This document shows, piece after piece, positions 25,369 to 34,290 of a stretch of 64,000 bases of DNA. The stretch lies in NCBI GenBank assembly GCA_023511295.1, contig JAIMBT010000003.1, positions 124,001 through 188,000 of the forward strand, in the 5' to 3' direction. Position 1 is the stretch's first letter, and each line of letters opens with the position of its first letter. The notes beneath the pieces are model-generated. The model did no database searches. It worked only from the letters and a program-made list of their open reading frames with translations, and was not told the origin of the DNA. The position numbers and the translations under genes are program-made. The stretch comes from Alicyclobacillus sp. (GTDB lineage Bacteria > Bacillota > Bacilli > Alicyclobacillales > Alicyclobacillaceae).

Positions 25369-25683
25369 GTGCAGCCATCCGCACCGTTTGCGTTCGACGA
25401 GCGGCTCGGCATCCGTCTGCCAGCGTTTGCAATCCCGTTTGAAGCCATGGATCCAGCGACTCAGGAAGCCGTGATTGCCGAGTGGGAGTCGATTCGCGCC
25501 CGCATCCCGGACCAGATTCAACAGTTTGAAGCGGAGATTCGCCGTTTTCTGGAACAAATTTCCGAAAGTGACGACTGGGACCAGATTGTCTCGTGGTTCG
25601 ACGACATCTCGGACCGCGCGAGCCGCATTGCCGAACTGAATCAGTGGCTGCGCGTCGACCCGGGGCTGTCTTCAGACGCGTAA
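25369..25683 (+). CDS. Small acidic protein of unknown function
   Basis: Protein of 104 residues with a GTG start after GGGGGTGA. No known family was recognised. It is largely helical and acidic after residue 28 (IQQFEAEIRRFLEQISESDDWDQIVSWFDD), with no signal or membrane segment. It is divergent from the methyltransferase gene over a shared palindrome. Its last 43 bases overlap the end of the convergent cyclophilin gene. Confidence 0.6.
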   Translation: MQPSAPFAFDERLGIRLPAFAIPFEAMDPATQEAVIAEWESIRARIPDQIQQFEAEIRRFLEQISESDDWDQIVSWFDDISDRASRIAELNQWLRVDPGLSSDA

Positions 25684-26219
25684 GTTACAATCTCGACCCG
25701 TTCCATGCGGACCGGCGTCAACGGTCTGCTGACTTCGCCCGCGTCCGACCGCCCGACCGGTGTCGCAGCGATTTTAGAAACCACATCCATCCCCTCGGTC
25801 ACCCGGCCAAACACGGTGTAGTTCGGGGAGCGGTTGAGGTACTCGGACTGCGGGCCGGTACAGATGAAGAACTGCGACCCGTTGGTGTTCGGTCCGGCGT
25901 TGGCCATCGCCACGACGCCAGGCGCATACGGCAGAGCCGGCGGAAGCTCGTCTTCGAACCGGTAGCCCGGTCCACCTCGCCCAGTCCCAGTAGGGTCTCC
26001 CGTCTGGATCATGAATGGCTCGATGATCCGGTGGAACACCACACCGTCGTAGTACCCTTCACCGGCGAGAAACACGAAGTTGTTCACGGTCTTCGGGGCT
26101 GCTTCCGCGAGTAGTTCCACGGTGAAGGCCCCCTCGGTCGTGTGGATGACCGCCTCGTATCGCGTATCTGGCGACAACGTCATGGCAGGCGGACTCGAAT
26201 AGGAACGTACCAACGCCAC
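25641..26219 (-). CDS. Cyclophilin-type peptidyl-prolyl cis-trans isomerase
   Basis: About 192 residues. Active-site blocks are FHRIIEPFMIQTGDP (catalytic Arg) and MANAGPNTNGSQFFI. No signal peptide or lipobox is evident, so it is probably cytoplasmic. Start is uncertain: GTG 26219 has AAAGGA six bases upstream; ATG 26183 gives a more compact N-terminus but lacks a clear ribosome site. The 3' end overlaps the convergent small gene by 43 bases. Confidence 0.93.
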   Translation of the reverse strand: MALVRSYSSPPAMTLSPDTRYEAVIHTTEGAFTVELLAEAAPKTVNNFVFLAGEGYYDGVVFHRIIEPFMIQTGDPTGTGRGGPGYRFEDELPPALPYAPGVVAMANAGPNTNGSQFFICTGPQSEYLNRSPNYTVFGRVTEGMDVVSKIAATPVGRSDAGEVSRPLTPVRMERVEIVTYASEDSPGSTRSH

Positions 26220-26413
26220 CACCCATCCTTTCGAAAACACCGCCATCGTACCACATCCAGACAACCCATTGCCAATTCCTAGACGTGCTGTGTCGGTACG
26301 GTGCAGCGAAGACGCACGGGGGTGTCGACCCCCCGGCGGAGGGGACGCTGCGCTTATGGATAACCCATTTATTGTCTAAAATGTAATAACAGGACCAGAT
26401 GGAGGGATGAAGG

Positions 26414-27055
26414 ATGTTTCGATCTCATCACGAACCAGCCCAACCGGCCAATGGCGCGCTGTCCGCGACGTCCGATTGGCTGCAGCAACTGACCTGGCTC
26501 GACACCCGCGCCGAGTGGGTGGAGACCACGGGGTTACGGGGGCAATTGGCCCGGGTGCTCGACGCGTGGGACACCAGCGTACGGGAACCTTTGGGTTCGC
26601 GCGCGGAACGGCGCCGCGCAGAAGCGCTCGACAGCCGGTTTCACCTCGCCGGTTTACACGCCATCCTGCACGACGTGTGGGCATCGGAGCGCGGGCTGCA
26701 ACCGGCGTGCGATGTCGCGGTCCTTCGGTGCAAGGGCGCTCCGGGCGATACCCTGGCGGTGCAGAGCTCGAGCCTTGACCGGGCGCGGGGCGCCATCTGT
26801 ATCCACGAATTGTGCGTCCACCCCGCGTTTGACCTCAAGAGCCCGGCATGGGCGGCGTGTGCCGGAAGGCTGATGGACCTGGCCAGCCAGGCCAGCGAGG
26901 AGCTGGGCTTTCAGGGCTGGGTGGTCGCCCAGCCAGAACCGAACCAAGATGTCGGTCACGTGTGGGCGTCGCTCGGGTTCATCCGACACGACGACCTCAC
27001 GTACCGTCGCCAAGGCATGTACCCGGTCACCCCCCCAGACACCCTGCTCCAATAG
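26414..27055 (+). CDS. GNAT-like N-acetyltransferase domain protein
   Basis: Protein of 213 residues, ATG after GGAGG. The C-terminal half resembles a GNAT fold: IHELCVHPAF (strand 4), a helix starting SPAWAACAGRLMDLA, then HVWASLGFIRHDDL near the end. The acetyl-CoA pyrophosphate loop (Q/RxxGxG/A) is degenerate, so activity is uncertain. The N-terminal 70 residues are helical and unassigned. An AT-rich stretch upstream has a -10-like TAAAAT. It is monocistronic. Confidence 0.55.
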   Translation: MFRSHHEPAQPANGALSATSDWLQQLTWLDTRAEWVETTGLRGQLARVLDAWDTSVREPLGSRAERRRAEALDSRFHLAGLHAILHDVWASERGLQPACDVAVLRCKGAPGDTLAVQSSSLDRARGAICIHELCVHPAFDLKSPAWAACAGRLMDLASQASEELGFQGWVVAQPEPNQDVGHVWASLGFIRHDDLTYRRQGMYPVTPPDTLLQ

Positions 27056-27131
27056 GGGCGCCAGCGGACGGTGGACGTGGGCGATGGTGCATCGTCAGCC
27101 CGCGTCCGGTGGGCCGTCAAGGTTCGCGCGG

Positions 27132-27160
27132 TGGAAAGGCGTGCCGATGGCCGCTACAAT
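27132..27160 (+). promoter_or_regulatory. Promoter of moeA
   Basis: TGGAAA (27132-27137), 17-base spacer, TACAAT (27155-27160). The leader is about 77 bases with no recognised riboswitch. Confidence 0.4.
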
Positions 27161-27243
27161 AGGGTCAGTGTCCCACCTGTTCCGGAAGCGGCCCGAACCG
27201 ATTCCGACCGTGGTGGTGGCCCGCCGAAAGGAGTGCGGACGGT

Positions 27244-28476
27244 ATGCAATCTCCCGTGTCGTTTGACGACGCGTTCACGCTGTTGAAGTCCCATCTCCCC
27301 TTCACCGTCGCAGATCCCGGGCGCGGCGAATGGGTTGCGGTGGCGAACGCCGACGGCCGAACCCTCGTGGAGCCCGCGTATGCCGCCATCGACGTTCCGC
27401 CGTTCGACCGCGCCATGATGGACGGCTACGCCCTCACGGCGGCAGATCTGGCCGAACGCCGAACGCCGCTGCGCTCGGTGTTGGCGGTCGCAGCGGGCCA
27501 CACACCCCGCGTCGCGATGGAGCCGGGGATGTGCGCTCGCGTCTTGACGGGGGCCCCCGTTCCGATGGGCACCGCCGCGGTGGTGAGACAAGAGTGGTGT
27601 ACGGAGAGCGACGGCGAGATTGAGGTGTTGCGGTGGCCGGCGCCCGGGGAATCCATCCAGCCCGCGGGACAGGACGGGCGCAGTGGCGAACCGTTACTGC
27701 CGGCCGGGCGGGTCCTGTCCGCGCTCGACTGCGCGGTTCTGCAGACGTTCGGCGTGAAACAGGTTCGGGTCGCCCGCAGGTTGCGCGCGGCATTGCTCGT
27801 CACCGGAGACGAACTGGCACCTGCCGGAGGACCGTTGGCACCGGGCCAGATCTACGGGACGAACGACCGCATGTTGGACGGATGCCTTCGTGCGGACGGA
27901 CTGGAGGTCGTGCAGACTGCCCACCTCAGAGACGACCCCCGCGAGTTGGCAACGGCCATCACACGAGCCGCGGCGGATGCGGACGTCATCGTGGTCACTG
28001 GCGGCGTCTCCGTCGGCGACTTCGACTTTACGCCCCACGCGGTCGAACAGGTCCTGGGCCCGCTCCTGCTGCGCAAGGTCTTGATGCGGCCGGGTTCGCC
28101 GTTGGTGTTCGCGGTTCGAGACCAGGTGGCTTGTTTCGGGCTGTCCGGCAACCCGGCCGCGTGTTTCGCTCAGTACGAAACCCTCATCGGCCCCGCCCTG
28201 CGTTGTTCCCTGGGTCAAACGGACGTACCGTTTCCCGCCACCGGCATCCTCGCGCACGACGTCCAACTCAAGCCGGTGAAGCACACGGTGGTTCATCGCG
28301 GCAAGATGCACCTGCAGGCTGGGCAACTGCTGGTGGACTGCCGGATGGCGCAGTCCACCGGCGTCGTCTCCAGCCTGCTGGCGTCTGACGTCCTCGTTCG
28401 GTTGGATGATGCGGACTACCGCGCTGGCGACATCGTCCCCATCCGCGGGTTGCAATGGCCGTCGGCGGCCTCCTGA
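27244..28476 (+). CDS. moeA: Molybdopterin molybdotransferase MoeA
   Basis: Inserts molybdate into adenylated molybdopterin. 410 residues, normal length. Domains in order: the MoeA N-terminal part (FDRAMMDGYAL, ARVLTGAPVPMGTAAVV), the MoCF-binding domain (GDEL, YGTNDRML, VTGGVSVGDFDF, RPGSPLVF, GLSGNPAACF) and the C-terminal beta domain. AAAGGAG lies 10 bases before ATG. It works with MoaA in this window; the other Mo-cofactor genes are elsewhere. Confidence 0.96.
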   Translation: MQSPVSFDDAFTLLKSHLPFTVADPGRGEWVAVANADGRTLVEPAYAAIDVPPFDRAMMDGYALTAADLAERRTPLRSVLAVAAGHTPRVAMEPGMCARVLTGAPVPMGTAAVVRQEWCTESDGEIEVLRWPAPGESIQPAGQDGRSGEPLLPAGRVLSALDCAVLQTFGVKQVRVARRLRAALLVTGDELAPAGGPLAPGQIYGTNDRMLDGCLRADGLEVVQTAHLRDDPRELATAITRAAADADVIVVTGGVSVGDFDFTPHAVEQVLGPLLLRKVLMRPGSPLVFAVRDQVACFGLSGNPAACFAQYETLIGPALRCSLGQTDVPFPATGILAHDVQLKPVKHTVVHRGKMHLQAGQLLVDCRMAQSTGVVSSLLASDVLVRLDDADYRAGDIVPIRGLQWPSAAS

Positions 28477-28502
28477 GCGGCCCCCATCCGGATGAGGGAT
28501 GG

Positions 28503-29996
28503 TCAGCGGACGACGAGATCTGCTTCGCCCAATCGGCTCAGCGCCTCCTGGAAAGCCGCAGCCAATTGTGCCTTGCGCTCCTCGTACACCGCCGGGTCGC
28601 GATAGGCCCGCTCCGGATGCAGGTACGTATCCGGGACGCCCGGGATGGCGAGCGGAACGTTCAGCCAAAGGGCCTCGTCGCGCTTCGTCTCCAGTCCCTC
28701 CAACTGGCCGCGGAGGACCATCTGCACGAGGCTCCGCGTGATAGAGAGCGGCATCCGGTCCGTCTCTCCGTACCCGCCGCCGACCCAGCCGGTGTTCAAC
28801 AGGTACACCGGGACTTCATGGCGGGCAATCCGGTCCATCAGCATGTCGGCGTACCGCGTGGGCCGGTGCACCAGGAACGGCGCCCCGAAGCATGCCGAGA
28901 AAGTCGCTTCCGGCTGTGTCACACCGCGTTCCGTCCCCGCCAGCTTACTGGTATATCCCAAAAGGTAGTGCTTGCGCGCATCTTCAGGCGTCAACCGGGC
29001 AACCGCCGGAAGCACGCCCGTGGCATCCGCCGACAAAAAGATGATGGCAGACGGGTGACCGCCGCGGCCCGACGGCTCTGCGCGATCAATGTACGATAGA
29101 GGATAGGCCGCGCGCGTATTCTCTGTCAGTGAGGCGTCGTCGTAGTTCGGATGGCGCCGAGCGTCGTACGTGACGTTTTCGAGGATGGCTCCGAAACGGA
29201 TGGCCCGGTAAATGTCGGGTTCCTTCGCTTCCGAAAGGTGGATGCACTTCGCGTAGCACCCGTTTTCCATGTTGAAGACGCCGTCTTCCGCCCAACCGTG
29301 CTCATCGTCCCCAATCAATCGGCGCAGGGGATCTGTCGACAGCGTGGTCTTCCCCGTGCCTGACAACCCGAAAAACAGCGCCACATCGCCTGCCTCCCCG
29401 ACACTTGCAGAGCAGTGCATCGGCAGGACGTCGCGCTCGACGAGGTGGTGATGCATAATGGTGAAGATGGATTTCTTCATCTCCCCCGCGTACTCGGTCC
29501 CGCCGATGAGCACGAGGCCCCGAGCCGGATGCAGCGCGATGAACGTGCCCGTCCGCGTCCCGTCCACCGCGGGGTCCGCCGTGACGGAGGGCGCACAGTA
29601 CACGGTGTAGTCTGGTTCTGCGGCGTCTTCCGCCGGAATGAACAGGTTTCGCACGAACAGGTTGTGCCATGCGTATTCCGTAATGAAGCGTACGCGCGCC
29701 CGATGCGTCGGGTGATGATTCACGGTGCCGTCAAACTGGAACCCGCCAACCCGATTGAAGTGCGCCTTCACGCGCGACAACAGCCCCTCAAACTGTGACT
29801 CGCTCAGCCACTGGTGCATGTCTTCGGGAAAACGGCCGCTGCCGTCCGCCACAAAGTACTTGTCCCGAGGCGACCGACCGGTGAACTGACCTGTCGCAGC
29901 CGTGAGCGCCCCGTTCGACAACAATACCGCCTCATTGCGCCGCAGCGACGCTTCCACCAATTCCGGCATCGACAACCCCATCTGGATGCGGTTCAC
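28503..29996 (-). CDS. pckA: Phosphoenolpyruvate carboxykinase (ATP)
   Basis: Gluconeogenic enzyme converting oxaloacetate and ATP to PEP. The kinase loop is GLSGTGKTTLS; other blocks are TGRSPRDKY, IGGTEYAGEMKKSIF and FLSADATGVLPAVARL. Its 497 residues are slightly shorter than the Bacillus enzyme. GTG 29996 follows GGGAGTG. It is monocistronic. Together with beta-oxidation-type and phenylacetate genes nearby, it fits growth on acids and aromatics, though there is no direct regulatory link in the sequence. Confidence 0.97.
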   Translation of the reverse strand: MNRIQMGLSMPELVEASLRRNEAVLLSNGALTAATGQFTGRSPRDKYFVADGSGRFPEDMHQWLSESQFEGLLSRVKAHFNRVGGFQFDGTVNHHPTHRARVRFITEYAWHNLFVRNLFIPAEDAAEPDYTVYCAPSVTADPAVDGTRTGTFIALHPARGLVLIGGTEYAGEMKKSIFTIMHHHLVERDVLPMHCSASVGEAGDVALFFGLSGTGKTTLSTDPLRRLIGDDEHGWAEDGVFNMENGCYAKCIHLSEAKEPDIYRAIRFGAILENVTYDARRHPNYDDASLTENTRAAYPLSYIDRAEPSGRGGHPSAIIFLSADATGVLPAVARLTPEDARKHYLLGYTSKLAGTERGVTQPEATFSACFGAPFLVHRPTRYADMLMDRIARHEVPVYLLNTGWVGGGYGETDRMPLSITRSLVQMVLRGQLEGLETKRDEALWLNVPLAIPGVPDTYLHPERAYRDPAVYEERKAQLAAAFQEALSRLGEADLVVR

Positions 29997-30081
29997 AAGA
30001 TCACTCCCTGCCTCGATTCGCTCCCCATATATTATGACATACTAATTGCATTTAGTGTGTACTTTTTTTGAACACGTCGCC

Positions 30082-30867
30082 TCACGCTCGGTGCCCCGCG
30101 TACTTGGCACGGACAGCTCGGGCGTACTGTCCGTAGCGGAATTCGATCCGCCGGAACATCGACAAATTGGATGTGAGTTTCCGGAACAGCCGGTGGCTCG
30201 GTCCCGTATTTTCCTCCAACAACCACAGCCTTCCGCGCCGGTCCACCGCAACATCGAGCCCGAGTTCTCGGTACGGCTGGTACGCGTCCATGCGCCGAGC
30301 CGCGCGGTGGCCCAACTGTTCGAGGGCAGCCACCGTCTCCGCGACGCGTTCGCGATTCCAGCCGAACGCGCGGCGCAGGGCGACCGGCACCTCCAGCACC
30401 GTCCCGTGGCTCAAGGCGACATTCGTCACGACGCTCCCCGCTCCCGCCAACTTCGCCACCATCCCGGAGTATCGCCATGGACCTCCCGGACGCGTCCGCT
30501 GCATCATCACGCGGATGTCGAACGGCCTCCCGCCGACACGCGCGAGGTCCACTCCCTGTTGTACGATGTACGGCCTCCCACCGCGATGCCGATCCACATA
30601 CGCCACGGCCGCGTCCAGCTGGTCAAACGAACGCGTCGCCCGAATCGTATGTTTCACGTAGACCTGGCGTTCCACGCGCCACACCTTCATGATACCGACC
30701 CCGCGGCTGCCACCGCTCGGTTTGACGTACACCATGCCGTACCGCCGCAACATCTCCGCCAGGTTCGACCGCGAGAACCGGCGGGTGTCGGGCAGCAGCC
30801 GTCGGATTTTCGGATCTCCGGCGAACAGTCTCCACAGCGCGTATTTTCCCAATTCCGGCTTGCGCAC
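30082..30867 (-). CDS. YheC/YheD-family spore-coat-associated ATP-grasp protein, short form
   Basis: About 261 residues. Blocks shared with the gene at 14256 are YVKPSGGSRGVGIMKV, FDIRVMMQR, VVTNVALSHG and a final LLEENTGPS metal site. It lacks the N-terminal region of about 100 residues present in the longer relative, so only the ATP-grasp core is kept. GTG 30867 with GGGGGG seven bases upstream is better placed than TTG 30873. Function within the family is not established beyond spore-coat association. Confidence 0.83.
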   Translation of the reverse strand: MRKPELGKYALWRLFAGDPKIRRLLPDTRRFSRSNLAEMLRRYGMVYVKPSGGSRGVGIMKVWRVERQVYVKHTIRATRSFDQLDAAVAYVDRHRGGRPYIVQQGVDLARVGGRPFDIRVMMQRTRPGGPWRYSGMVAKLAGAGSVVTNVALSHGTVLEVPVALRRAFGWNRERVAETVAALEQLGHRAARRMDAYQPYRELGLDVAVDRRGRLWLLEENTGPSHRLFRKLTSNLSMFRRIEFRYGQYARAVRAKYAGHRA

Positions 30868-30973
30868 AGACAATCCCCCCGACGCAGTCTATTCCAGCCG
30901 CCGCTCCAGGGGACAGGGAGGGTGCGGAAAAGCGCGCCGTTGGCGTCATTGGCCTACGCGCCAAGCGATGCGG

Positions 30974-31267
30974 TCAACGGCGGCGCTTGGCCGCTTCCAC
31001 CGCTTCGTACAGCGCCTGCCGGAACGCTGCGAGCGCCGGTCCTGGATCCAGAAGCTCCGACTCCGCGAAGGTGTGGAGCCAGGGACCGCCGCGAAACGGC
31101 GCAGCGTTGTGCGGTGCGACGCGAACCGTCGCCCGCACGCCGTCTGGGCCGGGTTCGATGCGGACCGTTCGCACCAGGACGTTTGCCGTGGCCGCATCAA
31201 ACGGCGCCCCCATCAGTTCGATGTCCGCTTCGGGATAGCGGGCAAACAACCAGGTCCACTCGCTCAC
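30974..31267 (-). CDS. Small protein of unknown function, coupled to pcp
   Basis: Protein of 97 residues. The GTG start overlaps the pcp stop (GTGA) and has GGAGG seven bases upstream, so it is translated with pcp. It contains WLFARYPEADIELMG at the start and a helical basic end ALYEAVEAAKRRR. No family was recognised. The coupling suggests it acts with, or is controlled together with, pyrrolidone-carboxylate peptidase. Confidence 0.65.
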   Translation of the reverse strand: MSEWTWLFARYPEADIELMGAPFDAATANVLVRTVRIEPGPDGVRATVRVAPHNAAPFRGGPWLHTFAESELLDPGPALAAFRQALYEAVEAAKRRR

Positions 31268-31902
31268 CGGGCGGCCTCCTCGCTCACGCACAGGGACATC
31301 CGAATGGCCGTTTCCAGTGCCTCCGCCACGAGCGTCTTCGGCAAGCACGGTGCGTTGTGGTGGCGCACCGCTTGTTCCGGCAGGAACGGGATGTGGATGA
31401 ACCCGCCACGCACCCCGCGTTCGCGCCAGGGCGACTGCGCCAGCAGGTGCATCAGTCCAAACAGGATGTGGTTGCAGACGTAGGCCCCTGCTGACCACGA
31501 CTCCTCCGCCGGAATGCCGCGTTCGCGGACCGCTTCGACGATGCGCCGCACAGGGAGGGTACTGAAGTACCCGGCCGGCGCGCTGGGTTCGATGGGCTGC
31601 TCGGTTGGCTGTTGCCCGGCGTTGTCCGGGATGCGGGCGTCGTCCATGTTCACGCCGACCCGCTCCACCGACACCGCGCGCCTGCCGCCGGCCTGCCCGA
31701 CGCATACGACCAGGTCAGGTTCGACCTCCGTCATCGCCTGTGCCAAGGCGCGGCGCGACTCGCCGAACACCGTCGGCAGCTGGCGGATGACGAGGTGCGC
31801 CCCTTCTATCGACCGTTCAGACAGGGTCTGAACCACTTCCCACGCCGCGTTCACGGGTTCTCCATCGAAGGGTTCGAACCCGGTGACCAGAACCGTCTTC
31901 AT
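31264..31902 (-). CDS. pcp: Pyrrolidone-carboxylate peptidase (pyroglutamyl peptidase I)
   Basis: Cysteine peptidase (family C15) removing N-terminal pyroglutamate. 212 residues. FEPFDGEPVNAAWE forms the N-terminal signature. The catalytic Glu is in SVERVGVN, the Cys in SAGAYVCNH and the His in FIHIPFLPEQ. ATG 31902 has GGAG eight bases upstream; in-frame sequence further upstream is not conserved. It is first in a two-gene unit with the small unknown protein. Confidence 0.95.
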   Translation of the reverse strand: MKTVLVTGFEPFDGEPVNAAWEVVQTLSERSIEGAHLVIRQLPTVFGESRRALAQAMTEVEPDLVVCVGQAGGRRAVSVERVGVNMDDARIPDNAGQQPTEQPIEPSAPAGYFSTLPVRRIVEAVRERGIPAEESWSAGAYVCNHILFGLMHLLAQSPWRERGVRGGFIHIPFLPEQAVRHHNAPCLPKTLVAEALETAIRMSLCVSEEAAR

Positions 31903-32049
31903 TCCATCATCTCCTGAATGCATGCAGCAAGCCGCCGTCCCTCCGACGGAGCTTACCGTCCTCGTACAGGACCATCTTATCACGCCGACAGATCCCTGTT
32001 GCGTCCCATTCACTCCACCGTGGGCGATGAGGGACGATTCGGCCGACCG

Positions 32050-32078
32050 TTGACAGTGCACCGCGGTCAAGGTACCGT
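32050..32078 (+). promoter_or_regulatory. Putative promoter of the DUF309 gene
   Basis: A perfect TTGACA (32050-32055), 17-base spacer, TACCGT (32073-32078), about 77 bases before the start. Confidence 0.4.
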
Positions 32079-32154
32079 GAGACCGACGACGGACGATGGC
32101 CGCGGTAGACGACGCGGCGGAGGTCAGGTCGACCGACCAAGGAGGAGGAACCGC

Positions 32155-32616
32155 ATGTCCAGCGAGGCTTTCCCGGACACACCCGATTGGCCTGCCGAGT
32201 GGCTCGCGTACCTCTACAGTTTCAACCACTTGCAAGACTACTTCGCCTGCCACGAATACCTCGAGAACCTGTGGTTGGACAGCGGTCGGCCGGAGGTGCT
32301 GAAGGGACTGATTCAGGCGGCCGTATGTCTGTATCATCTGCAGGGAGGCAACGTGCGCGGTGGGCGCCGAATGTGGGGGCGAGCGCAGCGCCACCTGGCC
32401 GCGGCGCGTGCGCAGGATGGCGTGTGGAGCGAGATCGACATCCCGCAACTGGCGGCGGACATGAACGCGCTCTGGGAAGCGGTACCCGTGGCTTGGCACG
32501 ACGACGTGCGGACGCCCTCTGAGATCGGTTCGCTGAACCTGCCGCGCGTCGAAATCCGCTACCTGCAGCCCGCGCTCGCGCGCGCCGTCGCCGACTGGAG
32601 CCCGGACCCAGATTGA
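32155..32616 (+). CDS. DUF309-family protein
   Basis: Protein of 153 residues with the family core: FNHLQDYFACHEYLENLWLD, then KGLIQAAVCLYHLQGGN and RGGRRMW. The conserved His-Glu and His positions suggest a metal-binding helical bundle, but the function is unknown. ATG 32155 follows GGAGGAGG. It converges with the MFS gene. Confidence 0.85.
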   Translation: MSSEAFPDTPDWPAEWLAYLYSFNHLQDYFACHEYLENLWLDSGRPEVLKGLIQAAVCLYHLQGGNVRGGRRMWGRAQRHLAAARAQDGVWSEIDIPQLAADMNALWEAVPVAWHDDVRTPSEIGSLNLPRVEIRYLQPALARAVADWSPDPD

Positions 32617-32667
32617 GGAGCAAACCATCGGTTGGGTGCGTGTCGGCTGCAGGGCCCGTTGCGACTC

Positions 32668-33900
32668 TTATGCCGAATGGCCGGCGTCCCCACGCCCGGC
32701 CGCTGCCCTGCGCACGGACGAGACGCGCGCAGCGCTGTTGAGCCCTCGCCACCCCACCGACAGCGTGCACAGGAGCAGCACACCCGTCACGGCAAACACG
32801 GAGTGAATCCCGAGCGCTCCGCCAATCGCTCCCCCGACGACGGGGCCCACCATGTTGCCCACCTGGTTGGCGGTTTGACTTAAGCCGAAGGCGCGGCCAC
32901 GAAACGTCGCATCGGTACTCTGCACCACAAAACCGTTGAGCGCTGGGAACACGGCGCAGAAGAACACGCCGTACAAAAAGCGCATGGTCGCGAAGGCGTA
33001 CACGTTGTGAAACGGGATCTGCAGCAGGTTCCCGATGCCGCCCCCGATGAGGCCAATCAGCAACACCTTGCGAAACCCGGTTCGATCCGCCCACTTCCCC
33101 CACCGCGGTGCGAACAGCACGCTGGCGATGCCGGACAGCGAGAAGACGATGCCGGCAATCAGGGCGGTATTCGGCCCCTGTCCCGTGACCTGCGCGATGT
33201 ACAGCGGCAGCACCGGCTCAATCGTCATCACGGAGAACGACGTGAGGGCGGTCAGGAACAGCACCAACCGCAGGGTGCGATTCGACGCGGCCTCCCGCAT
33301 CGTCGTCCAGATTCGAGACCGGGTTGCCGAGGGGACAAACTTGTCCTCCCGGACCCAGAAGAGGACCAAAAGCGCCGACAGGAACACCAGGCAGCCCGCC
33401 GTGACGAAGCTCAACCGGTACCCGACCAGGCGCGAAATCAAACCGCCGACGAGGGGACCTAAGATCCCGCCGGCGGCGGTCGCCGTGGACATCATCGATA
33501 GGGCGTAACCGACGCGCTCCTGCGGTGTATTGGTGCCGACGAGTGCGATGGCACCGGGGATATACCCTGCCAATAGGCCCTGTAAAGCCCGCAGGAGCAA
33601 AAGTTCGTAGGGATTCTGCACGAGTGCGGTGAGGAGGTACACGCCGCACAGAGAGAACCCGGCACGCAAGATCATCGGCTTTCGTCCGTACTTGTCTGCC
33701 AGTGACCCCCAGTACGGCGAAACCAAGGCGCCCGTGAGGAACGTCACACTGTAAATCGCTCCGGACCAAAACTCTGCGTGCCGGTGAACGCCCAGTTGGG
33801 GCAAAAATAGTGGGAGAAACGGTACGACCATCGAAAAACTGGCCGACGTCACAAGCGCTCCGAACCACAAAATCCACAGGTTTTTCTGCCACTGCTCCAC
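32668..33900 (-). CDS. MFS transporter, drug-efflux-like
   Basis: Twelve-helix major facilitator, 410 residues. The loop 2-3 motif is GSLADKYGRKPMIL, loop 4 is RALQGLLAGYIPGAIAL, and motif C-like GILGPLVGG suggests a drug:H+ antiporter. GTG 33900 has GGGAGG eight bases upstream. Nothing nearby indicates a substrate. The C-terminal tail after helix 12 is basic and repetitive (AARVSSVRRAAAGRG). Confidence 0.88.
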   Translation of the reverse strand: MEQWQKNLWILWFGALVTSASFSMVVPFLPLFLPQLGVHRHAEFWSGAIYSVTFLTGALVSPYWGSLADKYGRKPMILRAGFSLCGVYLLTALVQNPYELLLLRALQGLLAGYIPGAIALVGTNTPQERVGYALSMMSTATAAGGILGPLVGGLISRLVGYRLSFVTAGCLVFLSALLVLFWVREDKFVPSATRSRIWTTMREAASNRTLRLVLFLTALTSFSVMTIEPVLPLYIAQVTGQGPNTALIAGIVFSLSGIASVLFAPRWGKWADRTGFRKVLLIGLIGGGIGNLLQIPFHNVYAFATMRFLYGVFFCAVFPALNGFVVQSTDATFRGRAFGLSQTANQVGNMVGPVVGGAIGGALGIHSVFAVTGVLLLCTLSVGWRGLNSAARVSSVRRAAAGRGDAGHSA

Positions 33901-34290
33901 CGTTTTCGCCTCCCGGCACGCGCATGCACAAATCATACGCTCTTTCGCCACTCGAAGAAATGTTCATGCGGCGCGATATGCGCGCCTCAGCCGTGACGAC
34001 GGACCGTTTCGGCGGATGAGGTCCGGCAAGCGCGCGGATGGTTCGGGATGCTGGCTCGCTCGCCCCATCCTGCGTGGACGAACCCACCCCGTCGTGACGC
34101 GTTTCGCCAACATCCGCCAAATTTCGCGCAGCGTGTTCTGCCAGGAGAAGGAATTTCAAGACGGCTGTCGAAACTTCTCAGAGAACCGTGTGATGCAAGG
34201 TACGAAACGGGGCTATGATAGTAGAGACAGACAAGTTCACGGGCGGATGGATTCTCAGACATCGGGGAGAAGGGGACGAGGTGAGTCAGC
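33901..34290. other. Intergenic region between divergent MFS gene and galU
   Basis: No convincing gene. It holds a sigma-H-like promoter (34149-34173) and a further -10-like TATGAT (34214-34219), both directed at galU. Confidence 0.5.
34149..34173 (+). promoter_or_regulatory. Sigma-H-like promoter upstream of galU
   Basis: AGGAATT (34149-34155), 11 bases, GTCGAAA (34167-34173). The Bacillus sigma-H consensus is RnAGGAwWW, 11-12 bases, RnnGAAT; only the last base of the -10 differs. It lies about 110 bases before the galU start. Confidence 0.45.

Noticed and set aside
30046-31494. Plus-strand frame of 482 codons spanning the second YheC/YheD gene and pcp
   Set aside because: It crosses two real minus-strand genes and their boundary, with Pro/Arg-rich composition and no motif.
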